From Arthrobacter hankyongi (GTDB taxonomy: Bacteria; Actinomycetota; Actinomycetes; Actinomycetales; Micrococcaceae), in contig NZ_JAKLTQ010000018.1 of NCBI RefSeq assembly GCF_022012395.1, positions 1 to 64,000 on the forward strand: a stretch of 64,000 bases of DNA, given 5' to 3'. The position numbers and the translations under genes were made by a program. Shown here piece after piece: positions 15,047 to 25,700 of this stretch (its first letter is position 1; each line of letters opens with the position of its first letter). Below the pieces are notes generated by a model, which was not told the origin of the DNA, ran no database searches, and worked only from the letters and a program-made list of their open reading frames with translations.

Positions 15047-16049
15047 GGCACGGCATGTCCCATTGGTAAGCACGCCCCCTTGATGTGGGGGCGGAAAACG
15101 CGGACTTCCCGCCCTCTTCTCGGCCACAATGCCAATATGCGCCGCCTTTGCTCTCTCCTTCGCATAAGATGCCGATGCGGGATTCCGCTGACCAGGCACA
15201 AATCGGCGTTAATTCGATTCATGAGGACGGCCAGCAGGATTCGACGGCTCACTATTCCGGCGGCCGATCTGGCCCACGGCTCTTCTGACGCCGGACGGTG
15301 CGTCCGGTTGTCCTGAACGCCGCCCTCCGGCCATGGCCGGCTCCGCGTACCGGGCCTGGTCAACCGGCCCGGTGCCGGCGATCTTGGCCACGGCCCAGGC
15401 CGTCCATGCCGTGGAACTGGACGAACGCCTCTCCCCGGGCAAGCGGGACGCCACCAAGGTCCGGGCGTTTTCGAATATCATTCCCGGCGTGTTCTCCGGT
15501 CCCCGGCCCCGGGCGCGACGCTATGCGCGGCACCGGGTGCGGGGCGCCCTGTCCCTCGGACAGCATCGCATCCGGGCAGCGGGTCACCCGGTGTTCGCGG
15601 GTGCTGACCAGGTCCATGATCTCCGCGCCAGCGCCCCGGCAACATGGTGGACGGCAAGGGTTTTCTCCATATCGGTGAGCAGGTAGGTCGGCACGCCGGC
15701 CGGACCGCGGACAAAACGGCGCTGTGCCGGTCGACCGGCGGGCTGTCGCCGACGTCGGCGCGGATCCGGCCCCGGAGGCCTCGATCCATTCCCCGGTCTT
15801 CGGCAGCCATGCGTCCAAAGCTAACCATGCGGGCAGGAAACCTGACCGTCGGCGGGAAAATACCTGCCGTGGGCAGTTTGTCATGGCCACGGACAGGTCT
15901 CTTAATAACCTGTCCGTTCGGTGGGGCTGGCTCGGCCGGTCCTCCTTCGATGCCCCGGCAGAAGGTCGCCAGGAAGCCATCTGTACCTCACTGGAGAGCT
16001 GCCTCGAAAGGCCCGCAGTGGTCATCAATGCAGACAAATGCGGCCATGT
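15047..16049. other. Decayed accessory region without intact genes
   Basis: About 1 kb in which no frame combines a start, a ribosome-binding site and a recognisable family. The right end merges into an IS110 remnant, so this is probably degraded mobile DNA. Confidence 0.5.
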
Positions 16050-16270
16050 ATCGGCGTCCACACCCATGCCAGGACCCATACCTCCGCGCTCGTCGACGCT
16101 GCCACCGGTGCCTGCACGGCAACCGAATCGTTCCCCGGCACGGCGGCTGCCAGCGGACGGGCCATCGTCTGGGTGAAGCGGAATACGAACGGAAACGTGC
16201 TCGCCGCGGTGGCGGGACCTCCTCCTACGGCGCGGTGACGAAGTCAGTCGCTGCCGGGCTCCCACCGTAG
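16050..16270 (+). pseudogene. IS110-family transposase remnant (N-terminus)
   Basis: The reading IGVHTHARTHTSALVDAA, followed by SFPGTAAASGRAIVWVKRNT and then, after a frame change near 16215, GTSSYGAVTKSVAAGLPP, matches the N-terminal DEDD domain of IS110-type transposases (usual form GIDTHKDTHTAALVD, with EGTGSYG further on). The catalytic Asp of the first motif is replaced by His, and the rest of the gene is missing. Confidence 0.65.
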
Positions 16271-16382
16271 AACTGCTGACTCTGATCACCACACCACAAG
16301 GATCGTCAGCCAAACCGGCGATCCGGGCGCCATTAAGTGATTCTTCGGCAAAGCCCCGCTGGGTATCTCGACTCGATTCTTT

Positions 16383-16475
16383 GGGTCCGTAGTGGATCCC
16401 GTGGAGAAATCCGTGATGACCACCGATGCACAGTGCAAGTGACGCAATCCACACTGAGAGGGAAGCGTTGTAGAT
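16383..16475 (+). promoter_or_regulatory. Dispersed structured leader, copy A
   Basis: One of four copies of a conserved leader. Hairpin 1 is ATCCGTG-ATGAC-CACCGAT at 16409-16427 (one mismatch). The conserved GTGACGCAAT follows, then a second small stem around the purine loop GAGAGGGA (16451-16468). It is followed 28 bases later by a truncated flavin reductase ORF that has its own ribosome-binding site. Confidence 0.6.
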
Positions 16476-16503
16476 CCTGAATCTGAAACTGTCGGAGGCT
16501 TTT

Positions 16504-16584
16504 ATGAATACCGCAACCCTAGATAACCGTGAATTTCATTCAGCCCTGAATTGTTTCGCTACTGGCGTTGCCGCGCTGGCCTAA
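16504..16584 (+). pseudogene. Flavin reductase N-terminal fragment
   Basis: A 26-codon ORF (MNTATLDNREFHSALNCFAT, then GVAALA) that ends in a stop. The pattern of helix plus FATGVAALA matches the start of flavin reductase-like proteins (compare ALAQFPAGVVALSA in the intact gene at 34301). It has a good GGAGG site and the same leader as the remnant at 34481. The rest of the gene is gone. Confidence 0.6.
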
Positions 16585-16609
16585 TCCCCGGGAAAGGAAG
16601 CTGTTCACC

Positions 16610-16885
16610 ATGCCGACTCAGACAACCGAGCATTTGGAAGTCCTCGTTAACGACCCTACCCGGCTTTACGAATTGCTTGACGATGCAGAGACCGCGCTCC
16701 GGCGGGTAGCCATGACCCAACGGTCTGCTGGCATCCTGGTCACCCGCCATAATCCTGGCCGGTACACGCTTGCGCTCAGCGGAACGGTCCCCTTTGGGGA
16801 AACCCACGAGCGGATACTCTCGTACCCGTCGGCGGACGGCCGCACCGCCCGTCGATCGATGGCCGCACCGCCGGTCGAAAGTTAG
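16610..16885 (+). CDS. Small hypothetical protein upstream of zwf, 91 aa
   Basis: Starts MPTQTTEHLEVLVNDPTRLY with a GGAAAGGAAG site. The central part (LLDDAETALRRVAMTQRSAG, ILVTRHNPGRYTLALSGTVP) has the look of a compact soluble protein; the tail is Ser- and Ala-rich. It ends 9 bases before zwf and is probably co-transcribed with it. No family recognised. Confidence 0.6.
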   Translation: MPTQTTEHLEVLVNDPTRLYELLDDAETALRRVAMTQRSAGILVTRHNPGRYTLALSGTVPFGETHERILSYPSADGRTARRSMAAPPVES

Positions 16886-16894
16886 AAGGCAACG

Positions 16895-18451
16895 ATGTCT
16901 GTTACTTACGTTGATGCGAGTGTGAGGTCCGGGAATAATCCGCTCCGGGATCCGCGCGACCGCCGGCTGTCCCGGGTAGCGGGCCCGTCATCCATGGTCC
17001 TGTTCGGCGTCACCGGGGATCTCTCGCGCAAGAAGCTTATGCCCGCCGTGTATGACCTGGCCAACCGCGGCCTGCTGCCGCCGAGCTTCGCCTTGGTCGG
17101 CTTCGCCCGGCGACGTTGGGAGGACGAGGATTTTGCCGCCGAGGTCAAGGCCTCGGTCATGCAGTATGCCCGCACCCCGTTCCGCGAGGAAGTGTGGGAG
17201 CAGCTCTCCCAGGGCATCCGCTTTGTGCAGGGCGAATTCGGCGACGACCAGGCCTTCGCCCAGCTCAAGCAGATTATCGACGAACTGGACGAACAGCGCG
17301 GCACCCAGGGCAACCATGCCTTCTACCTGTCCATTCCGCCCAAGGCCTTCGAGCAGGTCTGCCGGCAGCTGTCCAAGCACGGCCTGGCACAGGCCGAGGG
17401 GGACAAGTGGCGGCGGGTGGTGATCGAGAAGCCGTTCGGGCACGACCTTGAGTCCGCCAGGCAGCTGAACGAAATCGTGGAGTCGGTGTTCCCCGCGGAC
17501 GCGGTATTCCGCATCGACCATTACCTGGGCAAGGAGACGGTGCAGAACATCCTGGCCCTGCGCTTCGCGAACCAGCTGTTCGAGCCGTTGTGGAATGCCA
17601 ATTACGTGGACCATGTGCAGATCACCATGGCCGAGGACATCGGCACCGGCGGGCGGGCCGGGTATTACGACGGCGTCGGTGCGGCCCGGGACGTGATCCA
17701 GAACCATCTGCTGCAGCTGCTGGCCCTGACCGCGATGGAGGAGCCGATCTCCTTCAACGCCGAGGACCTGAGGGCCGAGAAGGAGAAGGTGCTGGCCGCC
17801 GTCAAACTCCCCGAGGATTTGTCCACCCATTCGGCGCGCGGGCAGTTCACCGGCGGCTGGCAGGGCGGGGAAAAGGTCAAGGGCTACCTGGAGGAAGAGG
17901 GCATCCCGGCCGATTCCACCACCGAAACGTTCGCCGCGATCCGTCTGGACATCCATACCCGGCGCTGGGCCGGGGTGCCGTTCTACCTGCGGGCCGGCAA
18001 GCGGCTCGGACGCCGGGTGACGGAGATCGCCGTCGTGCTCAAGCGCGCACCCAACCTGCTCTTCCGCGACCATGGGGACGATGAGGCCGGGCAGAACGCC
18101 GTCGTGATCCGGGTCCAGCCGGACGAGGGGGCGACCATCCGGTTCGGCTCCAAGGTGCCGGGCACCCAGATGGAGGTCCGGGACGTGACCATGGACTTCG
18201 GCTACGGCCATGCCTTTACCGAATCCAGCCCGGAGGCCTACGAGCGGCTGATCCTGGACGTGCTGCTGGGCGAGCCGCCGCTGTTCCCGCGCCACCAGGA
18301 AGTGGAGCTGTCCTGGAAAATCCTTGACCCATTCGAAAAATACTGGGCGCAGCTGACAGAACAGCCCGAACCCTACGCCCCAGGAAGCTGGGGCCCGGCC
18401 TCGGCCGATGAGCTGCTGGCCCGCGACGGACGAACCTGGAGAAGGCCATGA
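16895..18451 (+). CDS. zwf: Glucose-6-phosphate 1-dehydrogenase
   Basis: A 518-residue enzyme that oxidises glucose 6-phosphate to 6-phosphogluconolactone. The Rossmann motif is FGVTGDLSRKKLMPAVYDL, the signature with the catalytic His and Lys is RIDHYLGKE, and EKPFGHDL precedes it. In a methylotroph it serves the dissimilatory RuMP cycle, giving NAD(P)H from formaldehyde carbon. The opcA start overlaps its stop by 4 bases, so translation is coupled. The small upstream ORF ends 9 bases before. Confidence 0.95.
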   Translation: MSVTYVDASVRSGNNPLRDPRDRRLSRVAGPSSMVLFGVTGDLSRKKLMPAVYDLANRGLLPPSFALVGFARRRWEDEDFAAEVKASVMQYARTPFREEVWEQLSQGIRFVQGEFGDDQAFAQLKQIIDELDEQRGTQGNHAFYLSIPPKAFEQVCRQLSKHGLAQAEGDKWRRVVIEKPFGHDLESARQLNEIVESVFPADAVFRIDHYLGKETVQNILALRFANQLFEPLWNANYVDHVQITMAEDIGTGGRAGYYDGVGAARDVIQNHLLQLLALTAMEEPISFNAEDLRAEKEKVLAAVKLPEDLSTHSARGQFTGGWQGGEKVKGYLEEEGIPADSTTETFAAIRLDIHTRRWAGVPFYLRAGKRLGRRVTEIAVVLKRAPNLLFRDHGDDEAGQNAVVIRVQPDEGATIRFGSKVPGTQMEVRDVTMDFGYGHAFTESSPEAYERLILDVLLGEPPLFPRHQEVELSWKILDPFEKYWAQLTEQPEPYAPGSWGPASADELLARDGRTWRRP

Positions 18452-19494
18452 TTGTAGATCTACCGGACACCACCACCTCCAATGTTTCCAAAAAGCTCAT
18501 GGCCCTGCGCGAGCAGGGTGGCGTGATCGCCTTGAGCCGGGTCCTCACCCTCGTGGTGGTCACCAAATCCGGGCTCGAGGAAGAAGCCATCGAGGCAGCC
18601 AACGAGGCCAGCCGGGAACATCCCTGCCGGATCATCGTGCTGGCCAACGCCGGAGCCGACGCCCCGGACCGGCTGGACGCCCAGATCCGCGTGGGCGGAG
18701 ACGCCGGCGCGTCCGAGGTCATCGTGCTGCGCGGCTACGGCCAGCTCGCGCACGAAAGCGAATCCCTCGTGGCCGCGCTGCTGCTGCCGGACGCACCCAT
18801 CGTGGCCTGGTGGCCCCATGCAGCCCCAAAAAACGCCTCCGAAACCTCCGTTGGCCGCATCGCGCACCGCCGGATCACCGACTCCGCCAACGAACCGGAC
18901 CCGCAGGCGGCCTTGGACAATATCCGCCGCACGTACAAAGCAGGCGACACCGATCTGGCTTGGACCCGCCTGACTAACTGGCGGATCCAGCTGGCCACGG
19001 CCCTGGACCAGGCGAGCTGCTCACCGGTCACCGCCGTCACCGTCGAAGGCGCCTCCGACTCCCCCAGTACGGTCCTGTTGGCGGCCTGGCTGAACCGGAC
19101 CTTGGACGCGCCCGTCACCGTCGTCACGGACACCGCCGGGACCGGCATCCGGGGCGTCCGGCTGTCTCTGGCCTCCGGTGACATCCGGCTGTTCCGGCCC
19201 GCATTTACCGTTGCTGAGCTGACTCAACCCGGGCAGCCGCTGCAGCGGATCTCCCTGCCGCGCCGCACCCTGCAGGACTGCCTGGCGGAGGAACTGCGCC
19301 GGCTGGATCCCGATGAGGTCTTCGGTGAAACCGTTCGCAGCCTTGGTACTTCCAGACTGGAAACCCGCATGCCGTTGACCGGCATTGAGGAGCCGGGACG
19401 TAACCGGGACCGTGTGTCACCGATCGCTGTTGCGCTATCGGACGACGGTGCACTGGTCGGTTTTGAAAGCAGCGGGCACCTTGTCCGGAGATGA
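18448..19494 (+). CDS. opcA: Glucose-6-phosphate dehydrogenase assembly protein OpcA
   Basis: A 348-residue OpcA homolog, known as an assembly or allosteric factor for Zwf in actinobacteria and cyanobacteria. It starts MIVDLPDTTTSNVSKKLMAL, and carries LLLPDAPIVAWWPHAAP and VTAVTVEGASDSPSTVLLAAWL as typical conserved segments. It follows zwf with a 4-base overlap. It is slightly longer than many homologs. Confidence 0.92.
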   Translation: MIVDLPDTTTSNVSKKLMALREQGGVIALSRVLTLVVVTKSGLEEEAIEAANEASREHPCRIIVLANAGADAPDRLDAQIRVGGDAGASEVIVLRGYGQLAHESESLVAALLLPDAPIVAWWPHAAPKNASETSVGRIAHRRITDSANEPDPQAALDNIRRTYKAGDTDLAWTRLTNWRIQLATALDQASCSPVTAVTVEGASDSPSTVLLAAWLNRTLDAPVTVVTDTAGTGIRGVRLSLASGDIRLFRPAFTVAELTQPGQPLQRISLPRRTLQDCLAEELRRLDPDEVFGETVRSLGTSRLETRMPLTGIEEPGRNRDRVSPIAVALSDDGALVGFESSGHLVRR

Positions 19495-19617
19495 AATTAC
19501 CGTCACCTTCACCTGCTGATGCCGGCACCGTTGCCAAACCAACAGGCAGAAAGCAGCAAGCGCCTCAGTTCAGAACCATGCCATTAGTCTCAATCAAACC
19601 AGGAAAGAGTGAACGTT

Positions 19618-20538
19618 ATGCACATCGGCCTCATTGGACTTGGGAAAATGGGCTTCAATATGCGCCAGCGCCTGCGTAATGCGGGCATCGAGGTTACCGG
19701 CTACGACCGCAATCCCGAGTTGACGGACGTCGAGTCGATCGAAGCGTTGGTAGCGGCAGTTCCGGCACCGCGGATTATCTGGGTGATGGTTCCTGCAGGG
19801 GAAATCACGGATGCGGTGATCACGGAACTGTCCGGAAGGCTCGCAGCCGGAGACCTGGTGATCGACGGCGGGAACTCCAAGTTCACGGAGGACCAGAAAC
19901 ATGAGGTACTGCTCGCCGCGAAGAACATCGGTTTTGTCGACGTCGGCGTCTCTGGAGGTGTGTGGGGTCTGGCCAATGGTTATGGATTGATGGTCGGGGG
20001 AAAGCCGGGCCGCATCCAGGCCGCCATGCCACTGTTCGATGCACTGCGTCCCGAAGGTCCGCGGGAAGAAAGCTTCGTTCATGTCGGCGACGTCGGTGCC
20101 GGCCACTACGCAAAAATGGTGCACAACGGCGTCGAATACGCCTTGATGCAGGCCTATGCCGAGGGATACGAACTGCTCGAAGCCAAAGACATCATCAAGG
20201 ATGTCCACGGGACGTTCCAAGCCTGGCAGAAGGGCACTGTCGTCCGTTCGTGGCTGCTCGATCTCATGGTCAAGGCGCTTGAAGAAGATCCGGGCCTAAG
20301 CCAGATCGCCGGATACGTCGAGGATTCGGGCGAAGGCCGCTGGACGGTGGAAGAAGCCATCGCCAACGCCGTCCCTGCACCCGCCATTACCGCCTCCATC
20401 TTCGCCAGGTTCGTTTCGCGCCAGGACGACTCCCCTGCCATGAAAATGGTCTCGGCCCTGCGTAACCAGTTCGGCGGCCATGCTGTCCGCGCTCCCGGAG
20501 CTTCGGTTGTTGACCTCCCATCGCTGGTGACCTCCTGA
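19618..20538 (+). CDS. gnd: 6-phosphogluconate dehydrogenase, short (GndA/YqeC) type
   Basis: A 306-residue decarboxylating 6-phosphogluconate dehydrogenase that returns ribulose 5-phosphate to the cycle and releases CO2. The Rossmann motif is IGLIGLGKMGFNMRQRL, the substrate motif IDGGNSKFTED and SGGVWGLANGYGLMVGG, and the catalytic region GAGHYAKMVHNGVEYALMQA. The Asp in GYDRNPE at the end of the second strand favours NAD+ over NADP+ (inference). The ATG at 19618 has AGGAAAGAG; a GTG nine bases upstream is less likely. It overlaps the next gene by one base. Confidence 0.93.
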   Translation: MHIGLIGLGKMGFNMRQRLRNAGIEVTGYDRNPELTDVESIEALVAAVPAPRIIWVMVPAGEITDAVITELSGRLAAGDLVIDGGNSKFTEDQKHEVLLAAKNIGFVDVGVSGGVWGLANGYGLMVGGKPGRIQAAMPLFDALRPEGPREESFVHVGDVGAGHYAKMVHNGVEYALMQAYAEGYELLEAKDIIKDVHGTFQAWQKGTVVRSWLLDLMVKALEEDPGLSQIAGYVEDSGEGRWTVEEAIANAVPAPAITASIFARFVSRQDDSPAMKMVSALRNQFGGHAVRAPGASVVDLPSLVTS

Positions 20539-21056
20539 TGGGCGTCAGGATCGAGAACCTGGTTACTTCGGGCACGTTTTCGCTCGACGGCGGCACCTGG
20601 GACGTAAACAACAACGTCTGGATCGTGGGCGACGACGATGAATGCGTGATCATCGACTCCCCGCACGACGCGGCCGCGATCATCGGCCAGGTCAGAGGGC
20701 GGAAAGTCCTGGCAATCCTGCTGACGCACGCGCACAACGACCACATTGGTGCTGCCCGCGAAGTCGCCAAGGCCGTGGAAGCGCCGATTTACCTGAACCC
20801 AGAGGACCTGGTCCTCTGGGAGCAGGTTTACCCCGACGCGGGCCCGGACCGGCACCATGCCGACGGCGACGAGTTCCAGGTCGGCGGGGCCACACTGCGG
20901 GCAATCCACACGCCCGGTCACTCCCCCGGCTCCACCTGCTTCTACCTGGAAGGCGAGGACACGGTATTCACCGGCGACACGCTCTTCAACGGCGGCCACG
21001 GCGACAACACCACCATCGGGGCCGAGCAGGAAACACTGGCGAACATATCGCAGTAG
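20538..21056 (+). CDS. Metallo-beta-lactamase fold hydrolase with internal deletion
   Basis: A 172-residue metallo-hydrolase with the zinc motif LTHAHNDHIGA and the later HTPGHSPGS and FTGDTLFNGG. It resembles the MBL protein next to mycothiol-dependent formaldehyde dehydrogenase in many actinobacteria (candidate S-formylmycothiol hydrolase), whose N-terminus also reads like ENLVTSGTFSLDGGTWDV. Those relatives are about 205-210 residues and have a PGATGRS... helix and THTGHGD after FQGG. Here FNGG runs straight into HGDNTTIGAE, so some 35-40 residues are missing in frame. The remaining zinc ligands are present. Activity is uncertain. It is the last gene of the zwf operon. Confidence 0.8.
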   Translation: MGVRIENLVTSGTFSLDGGTWDVNNNVWIVGDDDECVIIDSPHDAAAIIGQVRGRKVLAILLTHAHNDHIGAAREVAKAVEAPIYLNPEDLVLWEQVYPDAGPDRHHADGDEFQVGGATLRAIHTPGHSPGSTCFYLEGEDTVFTGDTLFNGGHGDNTTIGAEQETLANISQ

Positions 21057-21093
21057 CAGGACCAGAAGCAGGCTCAGCCGATAGACAGAATGT

Positions 21094-21134
21094 CCGGCAA
21101 AGGCGCGCCAGGACCCCTGGCGCGCCTTTGCCGG
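21094..21134 (+). terminator. Strong hairpin after the zwf operon
   Basis: A perfect 19-bp stem (CCGGCAAAGGCGCGCCAGG with its complement) around a three-base loop, 38 bases after the metallo-hydrolase stop. No U-tract. Confidence 0.85.
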
Positions 21135-21178
21135 CGAATCAAGCACGCAGGACGCGTGCCGCTAAGGAAGTTGGACCA

Positions 21179-23536
<2,358 letters not shown>

Positions 23537-23548
23537 AACGAACAGCAA

Positions 23549-23580
23549 AACGGCCCGCTTCCGAAAGGAGGCGGGCCGTT
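23549..23580 (+). terminator. Hairpin after the molybdopterin oxidoreductase
   Basis: AACGGCCCGC pairs with GCGGGCCGTT around a stem extension TTCC/GGAG and a GAAA tetraloop, 12 bases after the stop. Confidence 0.8.
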
Positions 23581-23702
23581 CTTGCGATGCCGGTCGGTCA
23601 GCCGCCGGTTCCATTCCCGAGCCAGCCGGCGGCTCGAGGGCGTGCTGATGCTGTCGCTCGAAGGGACACGGACTGTCCCGGTGCAGCCCCGCCTTTACCC
23701 CG

Positions 23703-25082
23703 TCACCGCAGTCCGTGGCTGTGTGCCAGGGCGATGGCCTCGGTGCGTGAGCCGACGTCGAGCTTCCTGAACAGGTTCCGCACATGGAACTTGACCGTAT
23801 TCTCGCTGATGCCCAGTTTTAGGGCGATAGCGCGGTTGCTTTGTCCAGCGACAAGGTGCTGGAGCACTTCGAGCTCCCGGGCGGCAAGGTTCCATTCGGC
23901 GACCTCCCCGGTCGGGCGTGCCTGCAGGTCCAAGGGGAGGGTGACGACGACGTCTACACCCCAGCCTGGCATGACGTCGATCTGCAGGTTTCCGGTGAGC
24001 GCCTGGACCCGGCGGTCCAGGCGACCGATGCTCGGTGCGTCGGTGGCCAGTGTGCCGGGGCCGTTGTCGCGTACGTTGATCAGCAGGTTTTCGCCGTCGC
24101 AGTCCCACTGCGTCCGGACCCTGCTGACGCCGGGCTGTTCCATCATGGCCAGCACAAGTCCACGGACGATGGCCCGGGCCGCGTGGGCAACTTCGCCGGG
24201 GAGGCCCCTTCCATTCAACGGCGGCTCGATGAACTCGATCTCCAGGCCGCCGAAGCGCGTCAGCGGCCGCAGGTCCTCCCTCAGCCGTTCGAAGGCTTTG
24301 GCGACGGGTTCTTCGGCCAGGTCCGCCGTGCGGTCGCTGAGGGTGCGGAGCCCGACCAGTGCCTTGGCGGTAAGGTCAGTGACGGTTGAGCGGGCTAATG
24401 CATCGTCCAGGGAGGATGAGCGCAGGGCTGCCAGCAGGGTCTCCAGGGTCGTCGAGTGCAAATCGGTCAGTTCCGCTGTCACACGAACGCGTTCGGCTGA
24501 TGCCGCCCGCGATTCCAGCAGGTACGACGGCGGTGCATCGGCCACTTTCTCCTGGATCCGTCGGGCAGCAATGCCCCACAGATACGTCACCATGTCGAGC
24601 CCGGCATCGTGCCCCGGGGTGGCCGGGTGAGGATCCGTGAGAACGAGCAGGGCATGACTGGAGAAGTGTTTCAGGGCGAGTACGGAGCGGGACCGGCCGG
24701 CGAACTCGGCTTCCCCGGACCAGAACGTCGCTTCCGAAAGGGCAGCACGGATCGTGTCAAGCTCGGCGATGGAGACCCGGGAGGTGATTTCCTCGTCGCC
24801 CGCCGTCTTCTGCGGCCGCCCCGTGCAGTCTTCGGTGAAGATGACCAGCGCACTGCTTCCCATGTAGGGAAGCATGGCATCACGTAGCCGCTCCGCTATT
24901 TGGGGCAAGGGTGCATCGGCCAATGCTGCCACGGCCTGCAAGAGCGGCCCGGGCAGGTCCGGAAGCGACGTGGCGGACTCCTTCAGGGGCTGGTTGGTGG
25001 CGCCCCCGCGAATCCGACCCGGAACTCTCTCGCGGAACACCCGCTGAACCGGACTATGGAGAAGAACTGAGCTTCTTTGCAT
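23703..25082 (-). CDS. LuxR-type regulator with histidine-kinase-like ATPase domain
   Basis: A 459-residue protein. Residues about 50-190 look like a GAF-type sensor, about 200-290 are helical (AELTDLHSTTLETLLAALRS, a HisKA_3-like segment with a candidate phospho-acceptor His), and about 290-380 carry HATPase features (LLINVRDNGPGTLA as the N/G1 box). The C-terminus is a LuxR HTH (NLAARELEVLQHLVAGQSNR, ISENTVKFHVRNLFRKLDV). No receiver domain is seen, so kinase and DNA-binding parts are fused in one chain. Start at 25082 with GGAGAGGAAGG. It converges on the molybdopterin gene, and a structured leader lies upstream on the other strand. Confidence 0.82.
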   Translation of the reverse strand: MQRSSVLLHSPVQRVFRERVPGRIRGGATNQPLKESATSLPDLPGPLLQAVAALADAPLPQIAERLRDAMLPYMGSSALVIFTEDCTGRPQKTAGDEEITSRVSIAELDTIRAALSEATFWSGEAEFAGRSRSVLALKHFSSHALLVLTDPHPATPGHDAGLDMVTYLWGIAARRIQEKVADAPPSYLLESRAASAERVRVTAELTDLHSTTLETLLAALRSSSLDDALARSTVTDLTAKALVGLRTLSDRTADLAEEPVAKAFERLREDLRPLTRFGGLEIEFIEPPLNGRGLPGEVAHAARAIVRGLVLAMMEQPGVSRVRTQWDCDGENLLINVRDNGPGTLATDAPSIGRLDRRVQALTGNLQIDVMPGWGVDVVVTLPLDLQARPTGEVAEWNLAARELEVLQHLVAGQSNRAIALKLGISENTVKFHVRNLFRKLDVGSRTEAIALAHSHGLR

Positions 25083-25158
25083 GGTCCTTCCTCTCCTCTC
25101 TCGTCTTCCTCGTGAACTTCTCCCTGCCTCTTGAACTCCGTGATCTGAAGCGTGCTCT

Positions 25159-25360
25159 CAAGCAGTCCGGATTGGGAGTGAGGTGTCCCAACAGAATCAC
25201 GTTGTTATGCAGGCAGGTCAATCCGTACTGGCTCCCGTAGAGAAATCCGTGATGACCACGGATGCACAGTGCCAGTGACGCAATTCACACTGGAAGGGAA
25301 GTGTTGTAGCCCCAGGTGCCCAGCCTGCGCCTTGGCCCTCGTGGAAGGGGCACGCCGAGC
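25159..25360 (+). promoter_or_regulatory. Dispersed structured leader, copy B
   Basis: The first 60 bases match copy C (AGCAGTCC-GATTGGG, then GCAGGTCAATCCGTA). Hairpin 1 is ATCCGTG-ATGAC-CACGGAT at 25245-25263. GTGACGCAAT follows, then hairpin 2 ACACT / AGTGT around the loop GGAAGGGA (25287-25304). A third possible stem AGGTGC / GCGCCT lies at about 25315-25335 and has a pairing-preserving change relative to copy C. The 46-codon ORF at 25396 follows. Confidence 0.65.
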
Positions 25361-25395
25361 CTCGAACCGCAGGGGTTCCCGGAAGGAGTACTGAG

Positions 25396-25536
25396 ATGAC
25401 CCGCGAAGAAGCCTACGCAAATTGCCCCGCCGACTCATATGTCGAGTTCTACTGCGGTGAATGGCTGATCATTCCATTTGTGCCGGTCACACAGCCGGCG
25501 TTCGGCGGTGCGCCCATGCTGGCTGCCGCCCATTGA
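25396..25536 (+). CDS. Small hypothetical protein, 46 aa
   Basis: MTREEAYANCPADSYVEFYC begins a 46-residue ORF that has a good GGAAGGAG site and follows leader copy B. The amphipathic helix and the WLIIPFVPV segment do not resemble a family known to me. It may be the regulated product of the leader. Confidence 0.45.
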   Translation: MTREEAYANCPADSYVEFYCGEWLIIPFVPVTQPAFGGAPMLAAAH

Positions 25537-25700
25537 GGGCCGCGGCGCAGAGCCGGAAGCGGTTCCCCGCGCCATGGCCGGCAGGATGGTCTGCCCCGTT
25601 TTCCCGACGGACGGCCCTATCCGGCTGAGCATGCAAAACCACCCGTTGCGCATCGGGGCTGACGCGGGCTTGCACCGGAACGCAGAACCGTATCCTGGCC

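Noticed and set aside
15360-16454. 364-codon minus-strand frame in the region before zwf
   Set aside because: No ribosome-binding site or family; it overlaps IS110 debris and leader copy A, so it is treated as a chance frame.
25159-25360. Leader copies considered as ANTAR target hairpins
   Set aside because: ANTAR sites have paired hairpins with six-base loops (A at 1, G at 4); here the loops are five and eight bases.
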